A stretch of 64,000 nt of DNA from contig NZ_JZEY01000054.1 in NCBI RefSeq assembly GCF_000969445.1, positions 620,001-684,000 on the forward strand, read 5' to 3'. The DNA comes from Devosia chinhatensis. GTDB taxonomy: Bacteria; Pseudomonadota; Alphaproteobacteria; Rhizobiales; Devosiaceae. The notes below the pieces were generated by a model that worked only from the letters and a program-made list of their open reading frames with translations, did no database searches and was not told the DNA's origin. Both the position numbers and the translations under genes were made by a program. Numbering within the stretch: position 1 is the stretch's first letter; each line of letters starts with the position of its first letter. Below are positions 25,379 to 33,479 of this stretch, piece by piece.

Positions 25379-26914
25379 ATGCGTTCGACTCTACTCTCGC
25401 GTACAAGTCGTTGGCTCGGCGCCTCGGCGCTGGCGCTTCTGGTCGGCGTGGGCGGTGTGTCCACCGCTTTCGTGATGACCGGCCAAGCCGCCAACGCGCA
25501 GGTTCAGAACGCCGCGCAGATCGTCGTGCCCCAGACCTCGGTGCAGCAGGGATTCGCTGACCTGGTCGAGGCGGTCAAGCCCGCGGTCGTATCCATCCGC
25601 GTCGAAGCTGAAGCACCTGGCCGTACTGTCCAGCGCGGCGGCCGCGACTTCAATTTCGAGTTTAATTTCCCCGATCTGCCCGAGGATCACCCATTCCGCG
25701 ACTTCTTTGACCAGTTCGGTGGTCCCGGCGGCCAGGGTCGCCCTGATGGCGGTGAGCCGCGCCCGCGCCAGTTCATGGCAGCCGGGTCGGGCTTCATCAT
25801 CTCCGAAGATGGCTATGTGGTCACCAATAACCACGTCGTTGAGGACGCCACCAAAGTCACCGTCGTATTCGATGACGGTCGCGAGCAGGTCGCTGAAATC
25901 ATCGGCACCGACGAGCGCACCGACCTCGCCGTGCTCAAGATCGAGGGTGACGATCTGCCTTTCGTGACCTTTGAAGAAGAAGCCAGCCGCGTGGGCGACT
26001 GGGTGGTAGCCGTGGGTAACCCGTTCGGCCTTGGCGGCACCGTCACGGTCGGCGTCATCTCCGGTTCGGGCCGCAATATCGGCGGTTCCAGCTATGGCGA
26101 CTTCCTGCAGATCGACGCTGCCGTCAACACCGGCAATTCCGGCGGTCCGGCCTTCAACAGCAATGGTGAAGTGGTGGGCGTCAATACCGCCATCTATTCG
26201 CCCAACGGCGGCAATGTCGGCATCGCCTTTGCCATCCCGGCACGGACTGTCCAGCAGATCGTGACCCAGCTGATCGAGGATGGCTCGGTGACCCGCGGCT
26301 ATCTTGGCGTCTCCATCCAGGACGTCAGCCGCGACATCGCCGACGGCGTGGGTCTGCCCAATGCTCGTGGCGCTATCGTTCGCGAACCGACTGAAGATGG
26401 CCCCGCCGGCGCTGCCGGTGTCCGCTCGGGTGACATCATTCTCAAGGTCGATGGCGACCAGATCGATGATGCTCTCGACCTGAGCCGCACCATCGCCGGC
26501 AAGGCGCCCGACTCCACCGTCGAGCTGACCATCTGGCGCGACGGCGCTGAAACCACTGTCTCGGTACAGCTGGTCCAGCTGGACGAGACCGCACAGGCCC
26601 AGCCCGACCAGACCGCTCCGACCCCGCCCCAGGCCCTGCCTGAGGCCACGACGAGCCTCGGCATGACGCTTGTGCCCAATGGCGATGGCTCGGGCGGTCT
26701 TCTGGTCCAGAACGTCGAGCAGGACAGTGTGGCTGGCCAGCGCGGCATCGCCACCGGCGACGTGGTGCTCGAAGTCGACAACAAGGTAGTCCAGACTGCC
26801 GGCGATTTCGATCAGGCCATTGCCGGCGTCAATGAAAAGGGCCTCAATACGGCCCTGGTCAAGGTGTCCCGCGACGGTGAAGCCCGCTTCATCGGCCTGC
26901 CGATCACCGAGTAA
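25379..26914 (+). CDS. degP: Do-family periplasmic serine endoprotease (DegP)
   Basis: Quality-control protease/chaperone of the periplasm. It has 511 residues: a signal peptide (LGASALALLVGVGGVSTA), a protease domain with triad His152 (TNNHVV), Asp182 (TDLAVL) and Ser254 (GNSGGP), PDZ1 about 305-390 and PDZ2 about 425-500 (PDZ2 carboxylate loop region GMTLVP). An acidic/Gly-rich insert (QFGGPGGQGRPDGGE) is the LA-loop equivalent. A good ribosome binding site, GAAGGAGA, precedes ATG. The next gene pair is a two-component system, as in many Rhizobiales. Confidence 0.95.
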   Translation: MRSTLLSRTSRWLGASALALLVGVGGVSTAFVMTGQAANAQVQNAAQIVVPQTSVQQGFADLVEAVKPAVVSIRVEAEAPGRTVQRGGRDFNFEFNFPDLPEDHPFRDFFDQFGGPGGQGRPDGGEPRPRQFMAAGSGFIISEDGYVVTNNHVVEDATKVTVVFDDGREQVAEIIGTDERTDLAVLKIEGDDLPFVTFEEEASRVGDWVVAVGNPFGLGGTVTVGVISGSGRNIGGSSYGDFLQIDAAVNTGNSGGPAFNSNGEVVGVNTAIYSPNGGNVGIAFAIPARTVQQIVTQLIEDGSVTRGYLGVSIQDVSRDIADGVGLPNARGAIVREPTEDGPAGAAGVRSGDIILKVDGDQIDDALDLSRTIAGKAPDSTVELTIWRDGAETTVSVQLVQLDETAQAQPDQTAPTPPQALPEATTSLGMTLVPNGDGSGGLLVQNVEQDSVAGQRGIATGDVVLEVDNKVVQTAGDFDQAIAGVNEKGLNTALVKVSRDGEARFIGLPITE

Positions 26915-26921
26915 ACTGGAT

Positions 26922-26949
26922 CGGCCCCGGAGTTTTCGCTCCGGGGCCG
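26922..26949 (+). repeat. strong stem-loop between degP and the response regulator
   Basis: A perfect 11-bp stem, 26922-26932 with 26939-26949 (arms CGGCCCCGGAG/CTCCGGGGCCG), closes a TTTTCG loop. No T tract follows and the regulator's AAGGAG starts 6 bp later. It may be a partial terminator or an mRNA processing/stability element that sets different levels for degP and the regulator. Confidence 0.6.
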
Positions 26950-26970
26950 CTTCGAAAGGAGCGTCGGGTC

Positions 26971-27642
26971 TTGAAGATTTTGCTGATCGAGGATGATCGG
27001 GAGGCGGCAAGCTATCTTGTCCAGGCGCTGGATGAGGCCGGGCATGTCACCCACCATGCCGCCGACGGTGAAACCGGTTACGCCATGGCCTCCGGCATGG
27101 ATTACGATGTGCTTGTGGTCGATCGCATGCTGCCCCGCAGGGATGGCCTCTCTATCGTCGAAAGCCTGCGCGCCGAAGACGACAAGACACCGGTGCTGAT
27201 CCTGTCCGCCCTTGGCGAAGTCGATGATCGCGTGACCGGCCTCCGGGCAGGCGGGGACGATTATCTCACCAAGCCCTACGCCTTTACGGAATTGCTGGCG
27301 CGTATCGAGGTTCTCGCGCGGCGGTCAAGCCCGGCGGAAGCAGCGACCAGCTATTCGGTGGCGGGCCTCACGCTGGACCGGCTCAGCCGCAAGGTCGAAC
27401 GCGACGGCGAAGCGATATTGCTGCAGCCGCGCGAATTTCGCCTGCTAGAATATCTGATGAAGCATGCCGGCAAGGTCGTCACCCGCACCATGCTGCTGGA
27501 AAATGTCTGGGATTATCACTTCGATCCCCAGACCAACGTCATCGACGTGCACATGTCCCGGTTACGCTCGAAGATCGACAAGGGCCACGCCATTCCCCTG
27601 CTGCATACCGTCCGCGGGGCTGGATATATGATCAGGGAATAG
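26971..27642 (+). CDS. OmpR-family response regulator
   Basis: A 223-residue DNA-binding regulator started by TTG 26971 with AAAGGAG 9 nt upstream. It has a receiver domain with EDD (7-9), Asp51 in LVVDRMLPRRDG and Lys in TKPY, then a winged-helix domain (LLQPREFRLLEYLMKHAGKV, IDVHMSRLRSKID). It pairs with the kinase that starts 4 bp after its stop. It may govern envelope stress given degP upstream, but this is inference. Confidence 0.9.
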   Translation: MKILLIEDDREAASYLVQALDEAGHVTHHAADGETGYAMASGMDYDVLVVDRMLPRRDGLSIVESLRAEDDKTPVLILSALGEVDDRVTGLRAGGDDYLTKPYAFTELLARIEVLARRSSPAEAATSYSVAGLTLDRLSRKVERDGEAILLQPREFRLLEYLMKHAGKVVTRTMLLENVWDYHFDPQTNVIDVHMSRLRSKIDKGHAIPLLHTVRGAGYMIRE

Positions 27643-27645
27643 GCC

Positions 27646-29055
27646 GTGAGCCGCTTTGCCCAGGTCTGGCGCACATCCACCGTTCGCCTGACAGCCACCT
27701 TCATTGCCATCTTCAGCGTGTTCGCAATCTTGCTGATGGCCTTCATCGGCTGGCAGTCGAGCATTCAGATCCAGCGTCAGCAGACCGACGACATTGATCG
27801 TGAAGTGCGCCTGTTCCAACGGATCGAGGCCATGCAGGGCATTCGAGCGCTTGCTTTTTCGGTCAACCGGCTGTCAACACAACCCGGTCCTGGTCTTTAT
27901 TTTCTCGGCGATGCCTCCGGCCTGATGCTGCTGGGCAATGTCAGCGATGTCCCCCCTGAGGTTCTTATCGAGCCAGGGATCTACAGTTTCGATTACGAAA
28001 GGCCCAATCCCTGGGGCGATGACGCTTCCGGGCCTGATGCTCCGCGCCGCTCTGGCGTGGCTGTGGTCCGATCCGTTGAGCTCAGCAATGGCATGCGTCT
28101 GGTTGTCGGCCGCGACGTTGTCGAACGCCGAGGTTATTCCGCCATCATCCTGCAAAGTTTTCTGCTCGGAGTTGCCGGCATCATTCTGTTTTCTACAATT
28201 GCCGGCGGCATTACCGCGCGCCGGGTGCTGCGACGGATCGATACGATCCGCGATACCTCCACCAAGATCATGTCGGGCAACCTTTCCGAGCGTGTTCCTG
28301 TCACGCGACGCAACGATGAGTTCGACGGGCTGGCTACCAACCTCAACGCCATGCTGGACCGTATCGAGCAGTTGCTGCAGGGACTCAAGGAGGTGACCGA
28401 CAATGTCGCGCACGACCTCAAGACGCCGTTGACTCGACTGCGCAGCAAGGCCGAGGCGGCGCTACGCGACACTGCCAGCGACGAGGCCCGCCAGGAGGCG
28501 CTGGAGGTCGTGATCGACGAAAGCGACAGATTGATCCGTACCTTCAATGCTTTGCTGATGATTGCCCGGGTAGAGGCTGGAGCCCCCTCCGGGGCTTTGT
28601 CTGACATCAATATCAGCGACATCGTCGCCGATGTGGCTGAGCTTTACGGCCCCGTTGCCGAAGATGCCGAGATCGACGTCACCGCCGAGATCGAGATGGA
28701 CGTGACCCTCAAGGCCAACCGTGAGCTCATCGGGCAGGCCATGGTGAACCTTCTGGAAAACGCCATCAAATACGCTCGCCCTGATGATGGTGCGCGCGGC
28801 CGGATCAGTGTCGGCTTGAAGCGCAGCGCCGACACTGTACAGATCGTTGTCGCCGATAATGGTCCCGGTATTCCTGAAGCCGATCGCAAGCGCGTGCTGG
28901 AGCGGTTTGTCCGCCTTGAGCAAAGCCGCTCCGAACCCGGCTCGGGTCTTGGCCTGGCATTGGTCAACGCCGTGGCGCGGCTCCATGGGGGGCAGTTCCG
29001 CATAGAAGATAATGAGCCGGGCGTAAGAGCGGTCCTCGAACTGCCCTCAGGCTGA
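27646..29055 (+). CDS. sensor histidine kinase, partner of the upstream regulator
   Basis: Membrane kinase of 469 residues started by GTG 27646, 4 bp after the regulator stop. TM1 is about 12-34 (LTATFIAIFSVFAILLMAFI). A periplasmic domain of ~130 residues precedes TM2 about 166-190 (IILQSFLLGVAGIILFSTIA), HAMP (RIDTIRDTSTKIMSGNLSER), His256 in NVAHDLKTPLTRL, N-box NLLENAIKYA, and G boxes DNGPGIPE and GSGLGLAL. The periplasmic part is specific to this kinase and has no recognised ligand fold. Confidence 0.9.
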   Translation: MSRFAQVWRTSTVRLTATFIAIFSVFAILLMAFIGWQSSIQIQRQQTDDIDREVRLFQRIEAMQGIRALAFSVNRLSTQPGPGLYFLGDASGLMLLGNVSDVPPEVLIEPGIYSFDYERPNPWGDDASGPDAPRRSGVAVVRSVELSNGMRLVVGRDVVERRGYSAIILQSFLLGVAGIILFSTIAGGITARRVLRRIDTIRDTSTKIMSGNLSERVPVTRRNDEFDGLATNLNAMLDRIEQLLQGLKEVTDNVAHDLKTPLTRLRSKAEAALRDTASDEARQEALEVVIDESDRLIRTFNALLMIARVEAGAPSGALSDINISDIVADVAELYGPVAEDAEIDVTAEIEMDVTLKANRELIGQAMVNLLENAIKYARPDDGARGRISVGLKRSADTVQIVVADNGPGIPEADRKRVLERFVRLEQSRSEPGSGLGLALVNAVARLHGGQFRIEDNEPGVRAVLELPSG

Positions 29056-29099
29056 CGCGCTGCCTTGTCGGTTGGCCGAGTGCAAGCTATCCCTCTGAC

Positions 29100-31982
29100 A
29101 TGAGCACCCTTCTCGCGCCCTTGCCGCCGATTTCCCACCCGCAATTCGATCGCCTGCTGCACGAAGTGTCCGAAGATGCGGCGTCGGCTTTTCGCCAAGC
29201 CTCGGCACTTCTGGGCACCCTGCTGGAATCGGCGCCCTATTTGCTCGGCCTGGCCAGGGAGCATGCGGAATGGCTCGCCGATCTCCTTGAAGGCGACATT
29301 GACGGCGTCTTTGCCGAAGTCCTGGCCGAGGTGACGACTTCCGGGCGTGAAGACGATGAAAATGATGTTGCCCGGGTCCTGCGCCTTGCCAAGGGACGCA
29401 CGGCGCTTCTCGCGGCTTTGGCGGAAACTGGCGGCGTCTGGACGACAGCTCGTGCGACCGAGGCCCTGTCCGATCTTGCCGATGCCGCCCTTGAGGCCTG
29501 TCTTGATCTGCTGATGCGTCAGGCCGCCGAGAAGGGCCAGCTGGCCATTCCAGCGGAACAGGCGAGGGCGGCTCATTCGGGCCTTGCCCTCTTCGCATTG
29601 GGCAAGCATGGCGGCCGTGAGCTCAATTATTCCTCCGACATCGACATCGTCGCCTTTTTCGATCCGCAGAAGCCTGTCCTTACGGACCCTTCCGAAGCCA
29701 CCAAGATCTATTCGCGCATGGTGCAGAAGCTGGTGGCGCTGATGGAGGATCAGCAGCTTGGCGGCTATGTCTTCCGCACCGATCTTCGGCTGCGGCCCGA
29801 TCCGGGTTCCACCCCCGTCGCTTTGTCCGTCGATGCCGCCATTGCCTATTACGAGGTGCGCGGACAGAATTGGGAACGGGCCGCCTGGATAAAGGCGCGC
29901 CCCTGTGCCGGCGACAGGCAGGTCGGCAATGCCTTCATCAAGGAACTAGCGCCCTATGTCTGGCGCAAGCATCTCGACTTCGCGACCATTGCCGACATCC
30001 AGGCGATGAAGCGACAGATCAATGTCTCAAAGAAGGTGGGCGACATCCGCGTCGAGGGCCACAACGTCAAGCTGGGTCGCGGCGGCATTCGTGAAATCGA
30101 GTTCTTCGCTCAGACCCAGCAATTGATCGCCGGCGGCCGGGACAAGGCGCTCCGCGTCCGGCCGACGGCAGAAGCCCTTGCAGCCTTGGCGGAGGCCAGC
30201 TGGATTACCCCCTTGGCTTGCGAGGAGCTGACCGGCACCTATTGGTATCTGCGCGCGGTGGAAAACCGGCTGCAGATGCTGCGCGACGAGCAGACCCACA
30301 TCATGCCTGACACGCCAGAAGGGGTGTCGGTCATCGGTCGGCTGATGGGCGAGGCAGATTGCCTTCGTTTCGAACAGGATTATCGGAACGCTCTCGAGCT
30401 GGTCGCTCGCTATTACGCTGAATTGTTCACCGAGGGCGAAACGCTTGGCTCGGGAGAAGGCAATCTGGTCTTTACCGGCAGCGACGACGACCCGGGTACG
30501 CTGGAAACGCTGACCGTGATGGGCTTTTCCGATGCCCATCGGGCGATCGAGATCGTGCGCAAATGGCATTATGGTAGCTATGCCGCCACACGAACGTCCG
30601 CTGCTAGGGCGCATTTGACCGAACTTCTTCCAGCCTTGCTCAAGACTCTGTCGCTCACCGGCAATGCCGACGCGGCCTTGGCGCGGATGGACGATTTTCT
30701 CTCTCGCCTGCCCGCAGGCGTGCAACTCTTTGCCTTGTTACGCAACCATGAGCAATTACGTCGGCTCCTGGTGCAATTCATGGCCTCAGCGCCGCGCATG
30801 GCAGAGGCTGTGATCCATCGGGCTCACGTGGTTGATGGCCTGATTGATCCCGCTTTCGCGGACGACGTGACACACCGCGATATCCTCGTCGCCAAGGTGG
30901 ACGCATTTCTGTCCGATGCCCGTTCCTATGAGGAATTGATCGACCGGGCCCGCATTATCGGCCAGGAACAAAAATTCCTGATTGCTGCCGGACTTTTATC
31001 CGGCACGGTCAGCGCCCAAGCTGCGGGAGAGCAGTTCACCGCGCTGGCGGAAACCTTGTTGCATCGTCTGTTTGACAAAGTTCAGGACGAATTCGCCCAG
31101 CGCCACGGACGCATAGACGGAGCCGAAGTGGCACTCCTCGCCTTCGGCAAGATGGCCAGTGGCGAGATGACCTTTACCTCGGATCTCGATTTCATCCTGC
31201 TCTATGAGGCCCCAGACACCGAATCTGACGGCGAGCGCAGCCTCTCGACCCCTCATTATTTCGCCCGGCTGACACAGCGCTTGGTCGCGGCCATTTCTGC
31301 GCCGACGGCTGAGGGCGTGCTCTACGATGCCGATATGCGACTGCGACCCTCGGGCAATGCCGGTCCGCTGGCGACGAGCCTTTCGGGCTTTCGCGCCTAC
31401 CACAAGGACAATGCCTGGACTTGGGAGCATCTCGCCCTCAGCAGGGCCCGTGTCGTCGCCGCCACGGGCGGACTTGCTGCCAAGGTGGACGCAGAGATCG
31501 CTCAGATCATGCAGCGGAAACGCGATGCCAAAAAGACAGTAGAGGATGTAGTGGCCATGCGCGCGTTGATGGCTCGTGAGCGCAAGCCGCGCCATCCCTT
31601 CGATCTCAAGCTGGCCTCTGGTGGGTTGGTGGACCTCGAATTCATCGCGCAATCGGCACAGCTGGTGGCGGGCGAGAGGATTGCTCTGCCCCAGGCTGGC
31701 ACCCATAAGGTTCTGGCGCGCTTGGGCGAAATCGGACTTGTGACCCAAGGTCAGCGTTTGGCGCAAATCCATGATGTCTACGCCACAATTTTGCAGGTGA
31801 TGAGTTCTGCCCTGTTAAGCCCGTTCAAGGATGACGCCTGGCCCCCCGCGTTTCGAGATCTTCTGGCACAGCTGGCCCACTACCCCGATTTCGAGCGTCT
31901 GGCTCTAGACGTCGAGCAGATGCGGGGCGAAGTCGCAGAAGCAGCGTCGGCGTGGTATGAGACCGCGTCAGCTCTGGGCTAG
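29100..31982 (+). CDS. glnE: bifunctional glutamine synthetase adenylyltransferase/adenylyl-removing enzyme (GlnE)
   Basis: Switches glutamine synthetase off and on by adding or removing AMP according to PII. It has 960 residues with both nucleotidyltransferase domains: N-terminal (removing) GKHGGRELNYSSDIDIVAFF near 180 and C-terminal (adding) GKMASGEMTFTSDLDFILLY near 690. The two metal-binding Asp are kept in each (SDIDIV, SDLDFI), so both activities should be intact. It overlaps the opposed kinase gene by 4 bp at its 3' end. Confidence 0.96.
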   Translation: MSTLLAPLPPISHPQFDRLLHEVSEDAASAFRQASALLGTLLESAPYLLGLAREHAEWLADLLEGDIDGVFAEVLAEVTTSGREDDENDVARVLRLAKGRTALLAALAETGGVWTTARATEALSDLADAALEACLDLLMRQAAEKGQLAIPAEQARAAHSGLALFALGKHGGRELNYSSDIDIVAFFDPQKPVLTDPSEATKIYSRMVQKLVALMEDQQLGGYVFRTDLRLRPDPGSTPVALSVDAAIAYYEVRGQNWERAAWIKARPCAGDRQVGNAFIKELAPYVWRKHLDFATIADIQAMKRQINVSKKVGDIRVEGHNVKLGRGGIREIEFFAQTQQLIAGGRDKALRVRPTAEALAALAEASWITPLACEELTGTYWYLRAVENRLQMLRDEQTHIMPDTPEGVSVIGRLMGEADCLRFEQDYRNALELVARYYAELFTEGETLGSGEGNLVFTGSDDDPGTLETLTVMGFSDAHRAIEIVRKWHYGSYAATRTSAARAHLTELLPALLKTLSLTGNADAALARMDDFLSRLPAGVQLFALLRNHEQLRRLLVQFMASAPRMAEAVIHRAHVVDGLIDPAFADDVTHRDILVAKVDAFLSDARSYEELIDRARIIGQEQKFLIAAGLLSGTVSAQAAGEQFTALAETLLHRLFDKVQDEFAQRHGRIDGAEVALLAFGKMASGEMTFTSDLDFILLYEAPDTESDGERSLSTPHYFARLTQRLVAAISAPTAEGVLYDADMRLRPSGNAGPLATSLSGFRAYHKDNAWTWEHLALSRARVVAATGGLAAKVDAEIAQIMQRKRDAKKTVEDVVAMRALMARERKPRHPFDLKLASGGLVDLEFIAQSAQLVAGERIALPQAGTHKVLARLGEIGLVTQGQRLAQIHDVYATILQVMSSALLSPFKDDAWPPAFRDLLAQLAHYPDFERLALDVEQMRGEVAEAASAWYETASALG

Positions 31983-33196
31983 GCGGCGAGTTCTGCGGCG
32001 GCCGGCTCGGTCGGCAACGAGATTGCCACTGTCGTGCCAAGGGACGGGGCGGAATCGATCACCAAATGTCCGCCGCTCTGCTCGGCGATCGCCCGGGCGA
32101 TGGAGATGCCCAGGCCCGGGCCGTGGCCGTCTCGCGTAAAGGTGGCGTCGCCCAGCGCAAACGGCTGGCTGAGGCTGGCAAGGCGTTCCTCGCTCATGCC
32201 GATACCGGTATCGCTGATCTCGATGACGACGCCATCCTCGGCGGCATAGGTGGTCAGGGCAATCGTGCCGCCGGTATGGGTGAAGCGGATGGCGTTGTCG
32301 ACCATGTTGCCCACCATGCGCACGAGGCCGAGCCGATCGCCACGCAACACCGCGCCTGTCGGGGCGCCGATCTTGAACCGCAAGCCGGCGCGGGTGATCT
32401 GGTTCTGAAAACGACGCACGACGCTGTCGATCACTTCGTCCACCAGCACGATGTCCTGCCGAAGCGCTTTCTGGCCGCCCTCTAGCTCGACGAGGTCGAG
32501 GATAGTGGCGAAGGAATGCAGCAGGTGCTGACCGGACGTCTTTATGGACTGGACATAGTCTCGGTAGCGTTCGTCGCCCAATTGCCCATAGGTTTCGTGT
32601 TCCATCAGTTCGGCGAAGCCGATGATGTGGTTGAGCGGGGTGCGGATATCATGGCTGACATGGGCGAGGAAATTCGTCTTCGCTCGGTTGGCGGCTTCGG
32701 CCTTCAGCTTTTCTTCGTGATACTGGCGGGCCAGCTTGCGCTGTTCCTCGCGGATGGTGGCCAGCGCGGCCTCGGTGCGCTGGCGCTCGACTTCGCGCCT
32801 GGCTTGATCGGGATCCTGGCCATCGCGACGCCGCGAGGCGGTCAAAGTGATGAAGCCGGCAAGGGTGAAAGCGATCATGCCGCGACCGGCGAGGCCGGCA
32901 AGGGTGTTTTCCTCGGCTACTTGGGGTGTCGCGAGAGCCGGGCGGTCCTCGCCGAACATGGCGGCACGGGAAATGGCAATGAAACTGTCTGAAAATTCAA
33001 TGGGATGGGTCCCGGTTGCGGTCACGAATGACGGCGGAGCCAGGGTCTGGGAGATGTCATAGGTCACGAAGAGGGCGGCGGAGAGGAAGGCAGTGGCGGC
33101 AACGACCAGACTGATCTGGGGAAAGCGCTTTGCTGCTTGGTCCTTGCCGGCGCGGAATCCAAGTGCGCCGGCGTCGGAAACCTCCGACGTCCGCAT
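31979..33196 (-). CDS. orphan membrane sensor histidine kinase
   Basis: A 405-residue kinase. I chose the start at 33196 because GGAG lies 5 nt upstream (in AATGGAGAATTTC). An earlier in-frame ATG at 33208 lacks such a site. It has TM1 about 29-50, a ~55-residue periplasmic loop, TM2 about 106-121, a coiled coil (ARREVERQRTEAALATIREE), His182 in HVSHDIRTPLNHIIGFAELM, an N-box in MVDNAIRFTH, and a G box DTGIGM. The H-box is of PdhS/PleC/DivJ type. No regulator gene is adjacent, so it is likely to feed a DivK-type regulator elsewhere (inference). Confidence 0.88.
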   Translation of the reverse strand: MRTSEVSDAGALGFRAGKDQAAKRFPQISLVVAATAFLSAALFVTYDISQTLAPPSFVTATGTHPIEFSDSFIAISRAAMFGEDRPALATPQVAEENTLAGLAGRGMIAFTLAGFITLTASRRRDGQDPDQARREVERQRTEAALATIREEQRKLARQYHEEKLKAEAANRAKTNFLAHVSHDIRTPLNHIIGFAELMEHETYGQLGDERYRDYVQSIKTSGQHLLHSFATILDLVELEGGQKALRQDIVLVDEVIDSVVRRFQNQITRAGLRFKIGAPTGAVLRGDRLGLVRMVGNMVDNAIRFTHTGGTIALTTYAAEDGVVIEISDTGIGMSEERLASLSQPFALGDATFTRDGHGPGLGISIARAIAEQSGGHLVIDSAPSLGTTVAISLPTEPAAAELAA

Positions 33197-33479
33197 GAAA
33201 TTCTCCATTCTTGAAAGGGGTTTAGCCCCCAAACCCAATCTTGCCCTTAATAAGCTATGAATCAGGTTGGGGGGCTTTGTCCAGACCGCCGAACGACCCC
33301 AAAATGGCCTCGGCGGAAAAAGCGGAGTCAGCTGAATCACTTAGCGGCGAAGAAAAATTCTTCCAAAGTTTCGCCGCAATCCGGCCACGCCAAAATCCAC
33401 TTTTGAGGCATTGATGTCAGCACCCTGTTGACGCTGACATCGTCCCTTGCCGGCCTAAGGCCAATCTGGCGCTAAGCCG

